Positions 7,473 to 15,992 of a stretch of DNA of 32,601 nucleotides are shown piece after piece; position 1 is the stretch's first letter; every line of letters begins with the position of its first letter. The translations under genes and the position numbers were made by a program. The notes under the pieces were generated by a model, which was not told the DNA's origin, did no database searches, and worked only from the letters and a program-made list of their open reading frames with translations. Source of the DNA: CF-118 sp035689345 (GTDB lineage: Bacteria > Chloroflexota > Dormibacteria > Dormibacterales > Dormibacteraceae); assembly GCA_035689345.1 (NCBI GenBank), contig DASSLR010000032.1, positions 1-32,601 on the forward strand. The letters run 5' to 3'.

Positions 7473-8314
7473 GCGCGGTCGACTTCCGCGTCCGCCTTCC
7501 CGCCGAGCTGCGGCCGCCGCAGGCGATGCCGGCCGAGTACGTCGATCAGTACGACGCCGTCCTCGGCCTCGAGGCGACGAAGAGCAAGAGCCTCGACGAT
7601 CTGATCGCGGAGATGGATGCCGCGGGCGTGGTGCACGCGGTGGTCCACGCCGAGTACGAGTTCGGTGATCCGGCCGATGAGATGAACGAGGCGGTCGGCT
7701 CGCTCGTCAAGCGGATGCCCGACAGGTTCTCGGGCTACGGCACCGTGTCGATGTCACCGATGCGCGTCATGCGCGCGGTCGAGCAGGTGGAGCGGATAGC
7801 GCAGCTCGGCTTGCGCGGCGTCAACATCCAGCCCTCTTTCTTCGGCATGCCCATCGACCACGGACAGCTCTATCCCGTTTATGCGAAAGCGTGCGAGCTC
7901 GGCCTGGCGGTGGGCGTGCACACGGGCGTCAATTACACGAGCCACCTGCCCATCAAGCACGACCACCCGCTGCAGCTGGACCAGGTGGCGTGCGACTTTC
8001 CCGACCTCACCCTGATCGCGTGCCACGCGGGATGGCCGTGGACCGCGGAGATGGTCGCGGTCGCGCGCAAGCACCCGCGCGTGTACATGGAGTTCGGAGG
8101 GCTCGCACCGAAGTACGTGACCTCACCCGGCACGGGCTGGGAGGTGATGTTTCGCTTCATGAACAGCCTGCTCTCGAAGCAGGTGCTGTTCGGAACCGAC
8201 TGGCCGGTGATCACGATGTCGCGCGCCCTGGGCGAATGGCGCGCGGCGGGGCTTAAGCCTCAGGTGCTAGACGATCTCCTATTTGGGAACGCGAACCGCC
8301 TACTCGGCCGCTAG
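7469..8314 (+). CDS. Amidohydrolase-2 family (ACMSD-like) protein without the HxH motif
   Basis: 281 residues, TIM-barrel amidohydrolase-2 type. GVHTGVN, CHAGWPW and LFGTDWPV match the metal-site His residues and the late catalytic Asp of this family. However, the N-terminal metal motif DxHxH is replaced by VDFRVRLP, so two canonical metal ligands are absent. Family members are hydrolases or decarboxylases acting on carboxylated or CoA-linked intermediates; here the chemistry may be altered. The ATG overlaps the previous TGA (ATGA), making it the fifth coupled gene of the operon. It ends before a pair of palindromic repeats. Confidence 0.85.
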   Translation: MSAVDFRVRLPAELRPPQAMPAEYVDQYDAVLGLEATKSKSLDDLIAEMDAAGVVHAVVHAEYEFGDPADEMNEAVGSLVKRMPDRFSGYGTVSMSPMRVMRAVEQVERIAQLGLRGVNIQPSFFGMPIDHGQLYPVYAKACELGLAVGVHTGVNYTSHLPIKHDHPLQLDQVACDFPDLTLIACHAGWPWTAEMVAVARKHPRVYMEFGGLAPKYVTSPGTGWEVMFRFMNSLLSKQVLFGTDWPVITMSRALGEWRAAGLKPQVLDDLLFGNANRLLGR

Positions 8315-8320
8315 CCCCGG

Positions 8321-8378
8321 CGAGTGCCGGCACTGGGCGGCCGAATTCGCGTTTTTCTAGTGCGAGTGCCGGCACTCG
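8321..8378. repeat. Twin palindromic repeats between convergent genes
   Basis: CGAGTGCCGGCACTGG (8321-8336) and the perfect palindrome CGAGTGCCGGCACTCG (8363-8378) are 14-of-16 or better copies 42 bp apart in a 71-bp convergent gap. A TTTTT run at 8352-8356 sits between them. They could act as a bidirectional terminator or be a small REP/BIME-type element. Confidence 0.6.
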
Positions 8379-8385
8379 ACAGGAT

Positions 8386-9951
8386 TTAGTCGACCGGAAA
8401 CTCGACTCCTTGCGCCAGCGGCAGCTGCTTGCCGTAATTGATGGTGGCAGTCTGGCGGCGCATGTAGCCCTTCCACGCGTCCGAGCCGGCCTGCCGGCCG
8501 CCGCCCGTCGCCTTCTCGCCTCCGAACGCGCCGCCGATCTCCGCGCCCGAGGTGCCGGCGTTGACGTTGGCGATGCCGCAGTCGGAGCCGGCCGACGAAA
8601 GCCATCGCTCGGCGGAGGCGAGGTCGGTGGTGAACAGGCCGCTGCTCAAGCCCTGCGGCACAGAGTTGTTGACCCTGATCGCTTCCTCGAGCGAGTCGAC
8701 CTCGAAGACGTGGAGGATGGGCGCGAACACCTCCTCCTTCACGATCGGCATGTCGACGCTCGATTTCACGATCGCGGGCTCGACGAAGTAGCCGCCGCGA
8801 TCGGTGAGCACCTTTCCCCCGTAAAGCAGCTTGCCGCCCTGGCGCTGCATCTCCGCCAGGCCGTCGGCGTAGTCCTCGACCGCGTCCTCCGAGATGAGCG
8901 GGCCCATCAGCGTCTTCTCGTCGAGCGGGTCGCCGATGCCGATGGTCCTGTACGCGTGCACGACCTGGTCGAGGAACTTCTGCGCGATCGGCCGTTCGAG
9001 GATGAGCCGGCGCGTGCTCGTGCAGCGCTGTCCCGCGGTGCCGACGGCTCCGAAAACCACGGCCCGCAGCGCGAGCTTGAGGTCCGCGTCGGCCATGACG
9101 ATCACGGCGTTGTTGCCGCCGAGCTCGAGGATGGCCTTGCCCGATCGCTTGGCGACGCCGATAGCCACGCGCTCGCCGAGGGGCGTCGAGCCGGTGGCCT
9201 GGATGAGCGGCACCCGCTCGTCGGCCACCAGGGCCTCGCCGACAGTGCTGCCGGCGCCGATGGTGAGGCTGAACACGCCCTCGGCCTCGGTGCCGGCGGT
9301 GACCTCGTGGAAGATCTGCTGGGCCGCGATGGAGATGAGCGGCGTGAGGCTCGACGGCTTCCAAACGATCGTGTCACCGCACACGAGCGCGATCGCCCAG
9401 CCCCAGCCCGGCACCGCCAGCGGGAAGTTGAACGCGGAGATGATGCCGACCACGCCCAGCGGGTGCCACTGCTCCATCAGCCGGTGATCGCGCCGCTCGG
9501 AGGCGATTTCGCGTCCGAACAGCTGGCGCGACTGGCCCACGGCCAGGTCGCAGATGTCGATGACCTCCTGCACCTCGCCGCGCGCCTCGGTCAGGATCTT
9601 TCCGTTCTCGAGGCTGACCAGGCGGGCCAGGTCCTCCTTGCGCTGGCGGAAACCGTCGCCCAGGCGGCGCACGATCTCCCCGCGCTGTGGTCCGGGCACG
9701 GTGCGCCAGCGGGCGAAGGCCTCGTGCGCCGCGCCGACCGCGCGCTTGACGTCGTCTGGCGTCGCGGTGCGCACGTGCGCGAGCACCTCGCCCGTGGTGG
9801 GGTCGTGCGTCTCGAGCGGCGCGCCGCTCGCGTCGTCCTCGAAGCTGCCGCCGTACGCCACGCCGCTCACGGTGCCCCCGGCGCGCATGCCGAACGCCCC
9901 GAGGATCTCTTCGATTTTCGCTGCTCGCCCGCTGGCGGTTTTCGTGCTCAT
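8386..9951 (-). CDS. ALDH7-type aldehyde dehydrogenase (α-aminoadipic semialdehyde dehydrogenase-like)
   Basis: 521 residues. Catalytic Cys310 in GTAGQRC and the general base Glu276 in LELGGNN are present, as is the cofactor-binding WKPS. The C-terminus RRQTATINYGKQLPLAQGV is characteristic of ALDH7/antiquitin, which oxidises α-aminoadipic semialdehyde in lysine catabolism and also other amino-aldehydes and betaine aldehyde. The gene lies 15 nt downstream of the DadA-like oxidase in the same orientation, so the oxidase likely generates its aldehyde. Start ATG 9951, with purine-rich AAGAGAG about 6 nt upstream. Confidence 0.92.
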   Translation of the reverse strand: MSTKTASGRAAKIEEILGAFGMRAGGTVSGVAYGGSFEDDASGAPLETHDPTTGEVLAHVRTATPDDVKRAVGAAHEAFARWRTVPGPQRGEIVRRLGDGFRQRKEDLARLVSLENGKILTEARGEVQEVIDICDLAVGQSRQLFGREIASERRDHRLMEQWHPLGVVGIISAFNFPLAVPGWGWAIALVCGDTIVWKPSSLTPLISIAAQQIFHEVTAGTEAEGVFSLTIGAGSTVGEALVADERVPLIQATGSTPLGERVAIGVAKRSGKAILELGGNNAVIVMADADLKLALRAVVFGAVGTAGQRCTSTRRLILERPIAQKFLDQVVHAYRTIGIGDPLDEKTLMGPLISEDAVEDYADGLAEMQRQGGKLLYGGKVLTDRGGYFVEPAIVKSSVDMPIVKEEVFAPILHVFEVDSLEEAIRVNNSVPQGLSSGLFTTDLASAERWLSSAGSDCGIANVNAGTSGAEIGGAFGGEKATGGGRQAGSDAWKGYMRRQTATINYGKQLPLAQGVEFPVD

Positions 9952-9966
9952 CAGGCTCTCTTCACC

Positions 9967-11085
9967 TCAAACCACATTTCGTTCCGGCTCGACGATACCG
10001 GTCGTGAAGCGACGGTGCGCAAAGATGTCCAGCGGCACGTCAGGCATCTCGCCCGCATACATCTGGGCCAGCAAATGGCCCACCGCCGGCGCCTGCTGGA
10101 AGCCGTGGCCCGAGAAGCCGCACGCGCACCAGAATCCCTCGACCGCGTCGACCGGACCGAGGATCGGCTGGTGGTCGGGCGTCACCTCGTAGAGCCCGGC
10201 CCACGCGGTCTGGATGCCGCTGGTGCCGAGGCGCGGCGCGCGGCGGTCGATGACCTCCGACATCTGGTCGAGCACCGTCCAGTCGACCTCCGTGCTGAAG
10301 CTCGGGGTCTCGCCCTTCTTGCCCATGCCGAACAACATGCCGTCGCCCTCGGGGTGGAAGTAGAAGGACGTCGCGAAGTCGATCGTCATCGGGTGCGAGC
10401 GCATGCCGGGCATCGGGTCGGTGACGAAGATGTCGCGCGGGTAGGGTTCGACGGGCACGTCGACACCGGCCATGGCGCCGATCTCGCGCGACCACGCGCC
10501 GGCGCAGTTGAAAACGTGCGCGGTGGTGAAGTCGCCGTCGGTCGTCCTGACGCCCGCGATGCGCGCGCCTTCTTTGACGATGCCGGTCGCCGCGACGCCC
10601 TCGAGGAGCTTCACACCCAGCCGCCGCCCCGCGCCAGCGTAAGCAGTCGTCACCGCGTGCGGGCTCGCGATGCCGTCGCTCGGGCAGAACGTGGCCCCGA
10701 GGATGTCGTCGCCGGTCACCAGCGGAGCCAGCTCGCGGATCTCAGCCGGCTCAACCCAGCGCGAGTCGGTCAGCTGGTGCTCGTGCCACATCGGGATCAG
10801 GCCCTTGAAGTCGTTGACGGCGCGCTCGTCGGTCAGCAGGAAGAGGTAGCCGATGTGCCGGAACTCGGGGTCGACGCCGGTCTCCTCCTCGAGGCCTTGC
10901 AGCAGGCGCACGGACAGCTGCTGCATCGCCACGTTCGGCCCCGACGAGAACTGGCGGCGCACGCCGCCGGCGCAGCGGCCGGTCGACTGCGAGCCGAGCG
11001 TCTCGCGCTCCACGAGCACGACGCTCGCCCCGCGCCGGGCGAGATGGTAGGCGATGGAGCAGCCGATCACGCCGCCCCCGATCAC
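9967..11085 (-). CDS. DadA/glycine-oxidase-family FAD oxidoreductase
   Basis: At least 372 residues. The FAD-binding start GGGVIGCSIAYHLARRG, SVVLVERE, the RxxxGGVRRQFS segment and the C-terminal CGFSGHGFQQAPAVG place it in the D-amino-acid oxidase/sarcosine oxidase fold, which includes γ-glutamylputrescine oxidases. It oxidises a C-N bond to imine/aldehyde with reduction of FAD. The only standard start is GTG 11085, which begins at the glycine motif and cuts off the first β-strand; the frame continues upstream as LNSPDAVV, so translation may start at a CTG (11106 or 11112). It is divergent from the ureohydrolase and co-directional with the ALDH. Confidence 0.88.
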   Translation of the reverse strand: MIGGGVIGCSIAYHLARRGASVVLVERETLGSQSTGRCAGGVRRQFSSGPNVAMQQLSVRLLQGLEEETGVDPEFRHIGYLFLLTDERAVNDFKGLIPMWHEHQLTDSRWVEPAEIRELAPLVTGDDILGATFCPSDGIASPHAVTTAYAGAGRRLGVKLLEGVAATGIVKEGARIAGVRTTDGDFTTAHVFNCAGAWSREIGAMAGVDVPVEPYPRDIFVTDPMPGMRSHPMTIDFATSFYFHPEGDGMLFGMGKKGETPSFSTEVDWTVLDQMSEVIDRRAPRLGTSGIQTAWAGLYEVTPDHQPILGPVDAVEGFWCACGFSGHGFQQAPAVGHLLAQMYAGEMPDVPLDIFAHRRFTTGIVEPERNVV

Positions 11086-11120
11086 GACCGCGTCTGGCGA
11101 GTTCAGAATCAGCAGCTTAG

Positions 11121-12070
11121 ATGGACAAGAAACATCCGCGCTACGGTCCAGCCGATTCCCTCGCCTCGCCTCGGTTCTCGGGCATCCGCACGTACGCCCG
11201 GCTGCCTCACGTCACCGATCTCGACGGCGTCGACGTGGCGATCGTCGGCGTCCCCTTCGATACCGGCGGGACGTACCGCGTCGGGGCGCGTTTCGGCCCG
11301 CAGGCGATCCGCGCCGCGTCGGCTCTGATCCGGCCGTACCACACGGGCAGCGGGGTCGCCGTCTTCGACGCGCTGTCGGTGGTCGACTACGGCGACGTCC
11401 CGGTCGTGCCGGGCTACATCGAGGAGTCGTACAAGCGCATCGAAGCGGGACTGCTCCAGGTGCTCGAGGCGGGCGTCATCCCGGTCGACCTGGGCGGCGA
11501 CCACTCGATCGCGCTGCCCGAGCTGCGCGCGCTGCACAAGGTGCACGGCCCGGTCGCGCTCGTCCAGTTCGATTCCCACAGCGACACGATCGATTCCTAT
11601 TTCGGCATGCCGCATACGCACGGCACGCCGTTCTACCACGCGGTCAACGAGGGCCTCGTCGATACTGCGCATTCGATCCAGGTCGGGCTGCGCGGCGGCA
11701 TGTACTCGGAGCGCGATCACCAGGCCCCGCGCGACATGGGCATGGAGGTGATCACCGGCGTCGAAGCTCACGAGCTCGGCATGGAGGCGGTCGCCAGGCG
11801 TGTCGCCGAGCGCGCGTCGGGGGCCAGAGTGTTCCTCTCGTTCGACATCGACTTCATCGATCCCGCCTACGCGCCGGCGACCGGCACGCCCGAGATCGGC
11901 GGCTTCACGACGTGGGAGTCGCAGTCGGTGCTGCGCCGGCTCGCCGGGCTGAATTTCGTGGGGTTCGACGTCGTCGAGGTCATCCCGGCCTACGACGTGG
12001 CCGAGAACACCTCGTTCGTCGCGGCCAACCTCGTGTTCGAGTTCCTGGCGCTGCTGGCGCGCGCACGCGA

Positions 12071-12074
<4 letters not shown>
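11121..12074 (+). CDS. Agmatinase-family ureohydrolase
   Basis: 317 residues. All binuclear manganese ligands are visible: H128 in GGDHS, D151/H153/D155 in DSHSDT, and D242/D244 in SFDIDFIDP, followed by AYAPATGTPE. The family splits a guanidino compound into an amine and urea; agmatine to putrescine or guanidinobutyrate to GABA are the usual choices, and the DxHxDT motif fits the agmatinase branch. It starts at ATG 11121, only 35 bp from the opposing oxidase start and without a clear Shine-Dalgarno. The next gene overlaps its stop codon (TTGA). Confidence 0.9.
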
Positions 12075-12805
<731 letters not shown>

Positions 12806-12812
12806 CTATCCT

Positions 12813-14192
12813 GTGGGCGTGACGAAGCAGAAGCTCTCAGCTGATGAGGCCAGCCGGCTTTTCGAGCTCGACCGCACGCACTTCCTGCACCCCCAGGGCG
12901 ACCTCGCCGCCCCCGAGGGCACGATCCCGCACCTGATCATGACCCGCGGCGACGGCGCGACCATCACCGACATCGAAGGCCGCCAGTACATCGACGGCCT
13001 GGCGTCGCTGTGGAACGTGAACGTCGGCCACGGCCGCGCGGTTCTCGCCGATGCGGCCGCCGAGCAGATGGCGGCGCTCGCGTTCAGCTCGGCTTACGGC
13101 GGATTCAGCACCGCCCCCGCGATCAACCTCGCCACGAAGCTGGCCGAGATCGCGCCCGGCGAGCTGGAGGTGACCTTCTTCGCGTCCGGCGGCGCCGAGG
13201 CGAACGACACCGCGTACAAGATCGCCAAGCTGTACCACAAGCTGCGCGGCGAGCCCGACCGAGTGAACATCGTGTCGCGCCTGCGCGACTACCACGGGCT
13301 CACGTGGGGCGCCACCAGCGCCACCGGCCTCGCCGGTTTCTGGAAGGGCTTCGAGCCCCTGGCGCCGGGATTCCTCTACGCGCCCTCGCCGGATCCGTAC
13401 CGCTTCGCGGGCGAAGGCTCGCCCGGTGCGGCCTACGCCGCCGCGCTGGAGAAGGTGATCGTCGACGCGGGGGCGAACACCGTGGCCGCGGTTGTCGCCG
13501 AGCCCGTGCAGGGAGCGGGTGGTGTCATCGTCCCGCCGGCCGACTACTTCCCGTTGGTGCGCAAGGTGTGCGACCAGCATGGGGTCCTGCTCATCGCCGA
13601 CGAGGTCATCACGGGCTTCGGCCGCACGGGCAAGTGGTTTGCCATGGAGCACTGGGGTGTGCAGGCGGACATGATGATCTTCGCCAAGGGCGTGACCAGC
13701 GGCTATCTGCCCCTGTCCGGCGTGATGCTCACGCGCTCCGTCCACGACGTGCTCAAGTCGGTGAAGGGCACTTTCATGCACGGCTTCACGTACAGCGGCC
13801 ATCCCACCTCGTGCGCGGTGGGCCTGCGCAACCTGCAGATCATCGAAGAGGAAGGACTCGTGCAGCAGGTCGCCACAAGAGGCGCGCACCTGCAGAAGAA
13901 GCTGCAGGAGCTGCGCGCCCACGACATCGTCGGCGACGTGCGCGGCATCGGCCTGCTCGGCGGCGTCGAGCTGGTGAAGGACCGCGCGACCAAAGAGCTC
14001 TTCGACGTGTCCGCCGGCGCTGCCCGCAACGTCTGGCTGGCCGCGATGCAGGAAGGCGTGATCGTGCGCCCCCTGGGCGGTGACGTGCTGGCGATCTCGC
14101 CGCCGTTCGTGATCAGCGAGCAGCAGATCGACCGCATCGTCGAGGCGCTGCACACGGCGATCGACGGCGTCTCCGCGAGGTTGCGCGCATGA
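12813..14192 (+). CDS. Class III (ω-) aminotransferase, putrescine/polyamine-pyruvate type
   Basis: 459 residues from GTG 12813; GTG 12819 is an equally possible start and neither has a strong Shine-Dalgarno. PLP-enzyme landmarks: SGGAEANDTAYK, the Asp of IADEVITGFGRTGKW, and the Schiff-base lysine in FAKGVTSGYLPL at about residue 292. FLHPQGDL near the N-terminus and the overall pattern resemble SpuC-like polyamine or β-alanine/pyruvate transaminases. In context it could convert putrescine from the ureohydrolase to 4-aminobutanal, feeding an aldehyde dehydrogenase. That pathway is inferred. Confidence 0.9.
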   Translation: MGVTKQKLSADEASRLFELDRTHFLHPQGDLAAPEGTIPHLIMTRGDGATITDIEGRQYIDGLASLWNVNVGHGRAVLADAAAEQMAALAFSSAYGGFSTAPAINLATKLAEIAPGELEVTFFASGGAEANDTAYKIAKLYHKLRGEPDRVNIVSRLRDYHGLTWGATSATGLAGFWKGFEPLAPGFLYAPSPDPYRFAGEGSPGAAYAAALEKVIVDAGANTVAAVVAEPVQGAGGVIVPPADYFPLVRKVCDQHGVLLIADEVITGFGRTGKWFAMEHWGVQADMMIFAKGVTSGYLPLSGVMLTRSVHDVLKSVKGTFMHGFTYSGHPTSCAVGLRNLQIIEEEGLVQQVATRGAHLQKKLQELRAHDIVGDVRGIGLLGGVELVKDRATKELFDVSAGAARNVWLAAMQEGVIVRPLGGDVLAISPPFVISEQQIDRIVEALHTAIDGVSARLRA

Positions 14193-14263
14193 GCGACGGC
14201 AACGCGGCCACGTTCTCAGGCCTGCAGGAAGAAGAGAAGGCGCGAGCGGCGCAGGCCGGCTAG
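14189..14263 (+). CDS. 24-residue small ORF coupled to the aminotransferase
   Basis: ATG at 14189 overlaps the aminotransferase TGA (ATGA), and TAG at 14261 is 3 nt before the aquaporin ATG. The encoded peptide is short and acidic-to-basic, MSDGNAATFSGLQEEEKARA followed by AQAG. FSGLxEEEKA resembles the very beginning of DUF1801/YdhG-like proteins, so this may be a decayed gene start; it could also be a genuine micro-protein or just a translational bridge. Little else can be said. Confidence 0.4.
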   Translation: MSDGNAATFSGLQEEEKARAAQAG

Positions 14264-14266
14264 AGC

Positions 14267-14932
14267 ATGCGAGCCCGGCTGCTGACCGAATTCGTGGGCA
14301 CCTTCGTGTTCCTGACCGTCATCGCGCTATCGGGCGCGGCGGGACAGCTGGCGCCGCTGGCGATCGGCCTCGCGCTCGCGGCCATGGTCTACATGGGTGG
14401 CCACGTCTCCGGCGCGCACTACAACCCGGCGGTCACGTTCGCCCTCTGGCTGCGCGGTGTGATCCCGCCGGCCACCGTCGGGCTCTACTGGGTGACGCAG
14501 CTGGTGGCCGGCGCGCTGGCGTTCTGGTTCGCCTACCTGATCAGCGGCCACACGCCTGGCATCCACCCCGGTTATGGCGTGAGCGTGCGCTCGGCGCTGG
14601 CGGCCGAGGTCGTGTTCACGGCGGCTCTGGCCCTGGTCGTTTTGAACGTGGCGGCGACCAAGGAGACGGCCGGCAACTCGTACTACGGCCTCGCCATCGG
14701 CCTCACGGTGGCGGCCGGCGGGTTCACGGTAGGCCCGATCTCCGGAGCGGCGTTCAACCCGGCGGTGGCCTTGGGCGCCACGCTTGCGGCCGCGCTGTTC
14801 GCCAATGGCGGCTGGTCGGATCTCTCGATCTACATCGCCGGGCCGCTCGTGGGGGCAGCAATCGGGGCCGGGATTCACGTCCTCCAGCAGCGCGCGAAGC
14901 CGGTCCCACCAGAGACTTCCGAGCGCGCGTAA
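14267..14932 (+). CDS. MIP-family channel (aquaporin/aquaglyceroporin) with atypical second NPA
   Basis: 221 residues, six hydrophobic segments and two re-entrant loops, SGAHYNPAVT (N53-P54-A55) and SGAAFNPAVA (N164-P165-A166). The family makes passive pores for water, glycerol, urea or similar neutral solutes. In most members the residue after the second NPA is the selectivity-filter arginine; here it is valine (V167), which should widen the filter and make it less polar. Downstream of a urea-forming ureohydrolase, a urea or small-neutral-solute channel is a reasonable inference. The C-terminal tail is charged and short. Confidence 0.9.
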   Translation: MRARLLTEFVGTFVFLTVIALSGAAGQLAPLAIGLALAAMVYMGGHVSGAHYNPAVTFALWLRGVIPPATVGLYWVTQLVAGALAFWFAYLISGHTPGIHPGYGVSVRSALAAEVVFTAALALVVLNVAATKETAGNSYYGLAIGLTVAAGGFTVGPISGAAFNPAVALGATLAAALFANGGWSDLSIYIAGPLVGAAIGAGIHVLQQRAKPVPPETSERA

Positions 14933-14941
14933 CTCAGCACG

Positions 14942-15391
14942 TCAACGCTCACGCGAGCGAGCTGCGCGACCTGATGACGGGCTCAACACCTCCCAGGCCG
15001 CGCGCTCGAGCGCGTCGATAGCGGCGTCAAGCGTTTCCCGATCGGTACTGCTCAGGCGGTCGAGCGCTGCCTGCAGCCGCGCGACGCGCGCACGACGGCC
15101 GCGGCTGATGAGGTGCCGCCCGGCCGCCGTCATCTCGAGCCGCACGGACCGGCCGTCATCGGGATTCGGCAGGCTGCGGGCCAACCCTGTGCGGATGAGC
15201 CCGGCGGCGATGCGGCTGATGGTGGCGCCGGAAACCTGCTCCGCCTCTGCCAGCTCGGTGAGCGTCTTCGGGCCGGACAACAGAACGGAGAGGGCCGACA
15301 GCCTTGCCGGGCCCACGCCCAACCTGCGGTCCGCCTGACGGATCCCGCGCATCAGGTGGAGTGCCGCCCCATGCAACCTGTCCGCGAGCAT
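14942..15391 (-). CDS. MarR-family transcriptional regulator
   Basis: 149 residues. The winged-helix core is visible as LTELAEAEQVSGATISRIAAGLIRTGL followed by the wing NPDDGRSVRLEMTAAGRHL, a classic MarR signature. It acts as a dimer on palindromic DNA and typically loses binding on contact with a small phenolic or similar ligand. ATG 15391 has no Shine-Dalgarno; the palindrome TTAGC-TAT-GCTAA starts 5 nt upstream, so autorepression is likely. It is divergent from the ankyrin gene and converges on the aquaporin 3' end. Confidence 0.9.
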   Translation of the reverse strand: MLADRLHGAALHLMRGIRQADRRLGVGPARLSALSVLLSGPKTLTELAEAEQVSGATISRIAAGLIRTGLARSLPNPDDGRSVRLEMTAAGRHLISRGRRARVARLQAALDRLSSTDRETLDAAIDALERAAWEVLSPSSGRAARSRER

Positions 15392-15395
15392 ATAC

Positions 15396-15408
15396 TTAGC
15401 TATGCTAA
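15396..15408. promoter_or_regulatory. MarR-type operator TTAGC-TAT-GCTAA
   Basis: A perfect 5-bp dyad with a 3-bp spacer in an AT-rich island inside GC-rich DNA, located between the MarR ATG (15391) and the ankyrin ATG (15438). Candidate -10 hexamers TATACT (15391-15396) and TATGCT (15401-15406) for the ankyrin gene overlap it. The position and symmetry fit a MarR dimer site controlling both genes. Confidence 0.7.
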
Positions 15409-15437
15409 CTATCTTTGAATCAAGGTAGGGTGGGAAG

Positions 15438-15992
15438 ATGGATCAAGCGCTGGTCGACGAGCTGGTCGGAAACTCGCACGGCAACCTGGCGCGCGTCAAG
15501 GAGATAGTGGAGGCCCATCCCGAGCTGATCGACGCCTCGGCCACGTGGAAGGAGACGCCGGTCGAGGCCGCGACCCAGATGGGCAACCGCGCGATCATCG
15601 ACTACCTCGTTTCACGCGGCGCTCCGGTCGACTTTTTTACCGCCCTGGCGCTGGCCCAGGTCGAGCGCGTGCGCACGGACCTCCGGGCGAAGCCCGAGCT
15701 CGCGCAGGCGCGCGGAGTGCACGACCTGCCCGTGCTCTACTTCGCGGCCATCGGCGGCAGCGTGGCCGCGGCCGACATAGTGCTGGGGGCCGGTGCGGAC
15801 GTCAACGCCAGGGCCGAGGCCGCCGCTCCCATTCACGGCGCCGTGATGGGTGGCAGTCGCGAGATGGTGAGGTTCCTGGTCGAGAGCGGCGCCGACCCCT
15901 CGCTGCCGGACTACAAAGGTCGGGACGCGCGCACGCTCGCGATCGAGATGGGCCGCACAGAGCTGGCCAACCTCATTCCCAGCCCGGCCTGA
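15438..15992 (+). CDS. Ankyrin-repeat protein
   Basis: 184 residues, no signal peptide or membrane segment. Ankyrin-type units can be read as TPVEAATQMGNRAIIDYLVSRGA, LPVLYFAAIGGSVAAADIVLGAGADVNA, APIHGAVMGGSREMVRFLVESGADP and a terminal RDARTLAIEMGRTELANLI, with a variant unit between the first two. Such repeats mediate protein-protein contacts; no enzymatic domain is visible. GGTAGGGTGGGAAG precedes the ATG. It shares the operator region with MarR, and its 3' end overlaps the convergent aminotransferase by 20 nt. Confidence 0.88.
   Translation: MDQALVDELVGNSHGNLARVKEIVEAHPELIDASATWKETPVEAATQMGNRAIIDYLVSRGAPVDFFTALALAQVERVRTDLRAKPELAQARGVHDLPVLYFAAIGGSVAAADIVLGAGADVNARAEAAAPIHGAVMGGSREMVRFLVESGADPSLPDYKGRDARTLAIEMGRTELANLIPSPA

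Noticed and set aside
8410..11328. 972-codon plus-strand open frame
   Set aside because: Spans antisense to both the ALDH and the FAD oxidase; composition is typical of GC shadow frames and no domain is recognisable.
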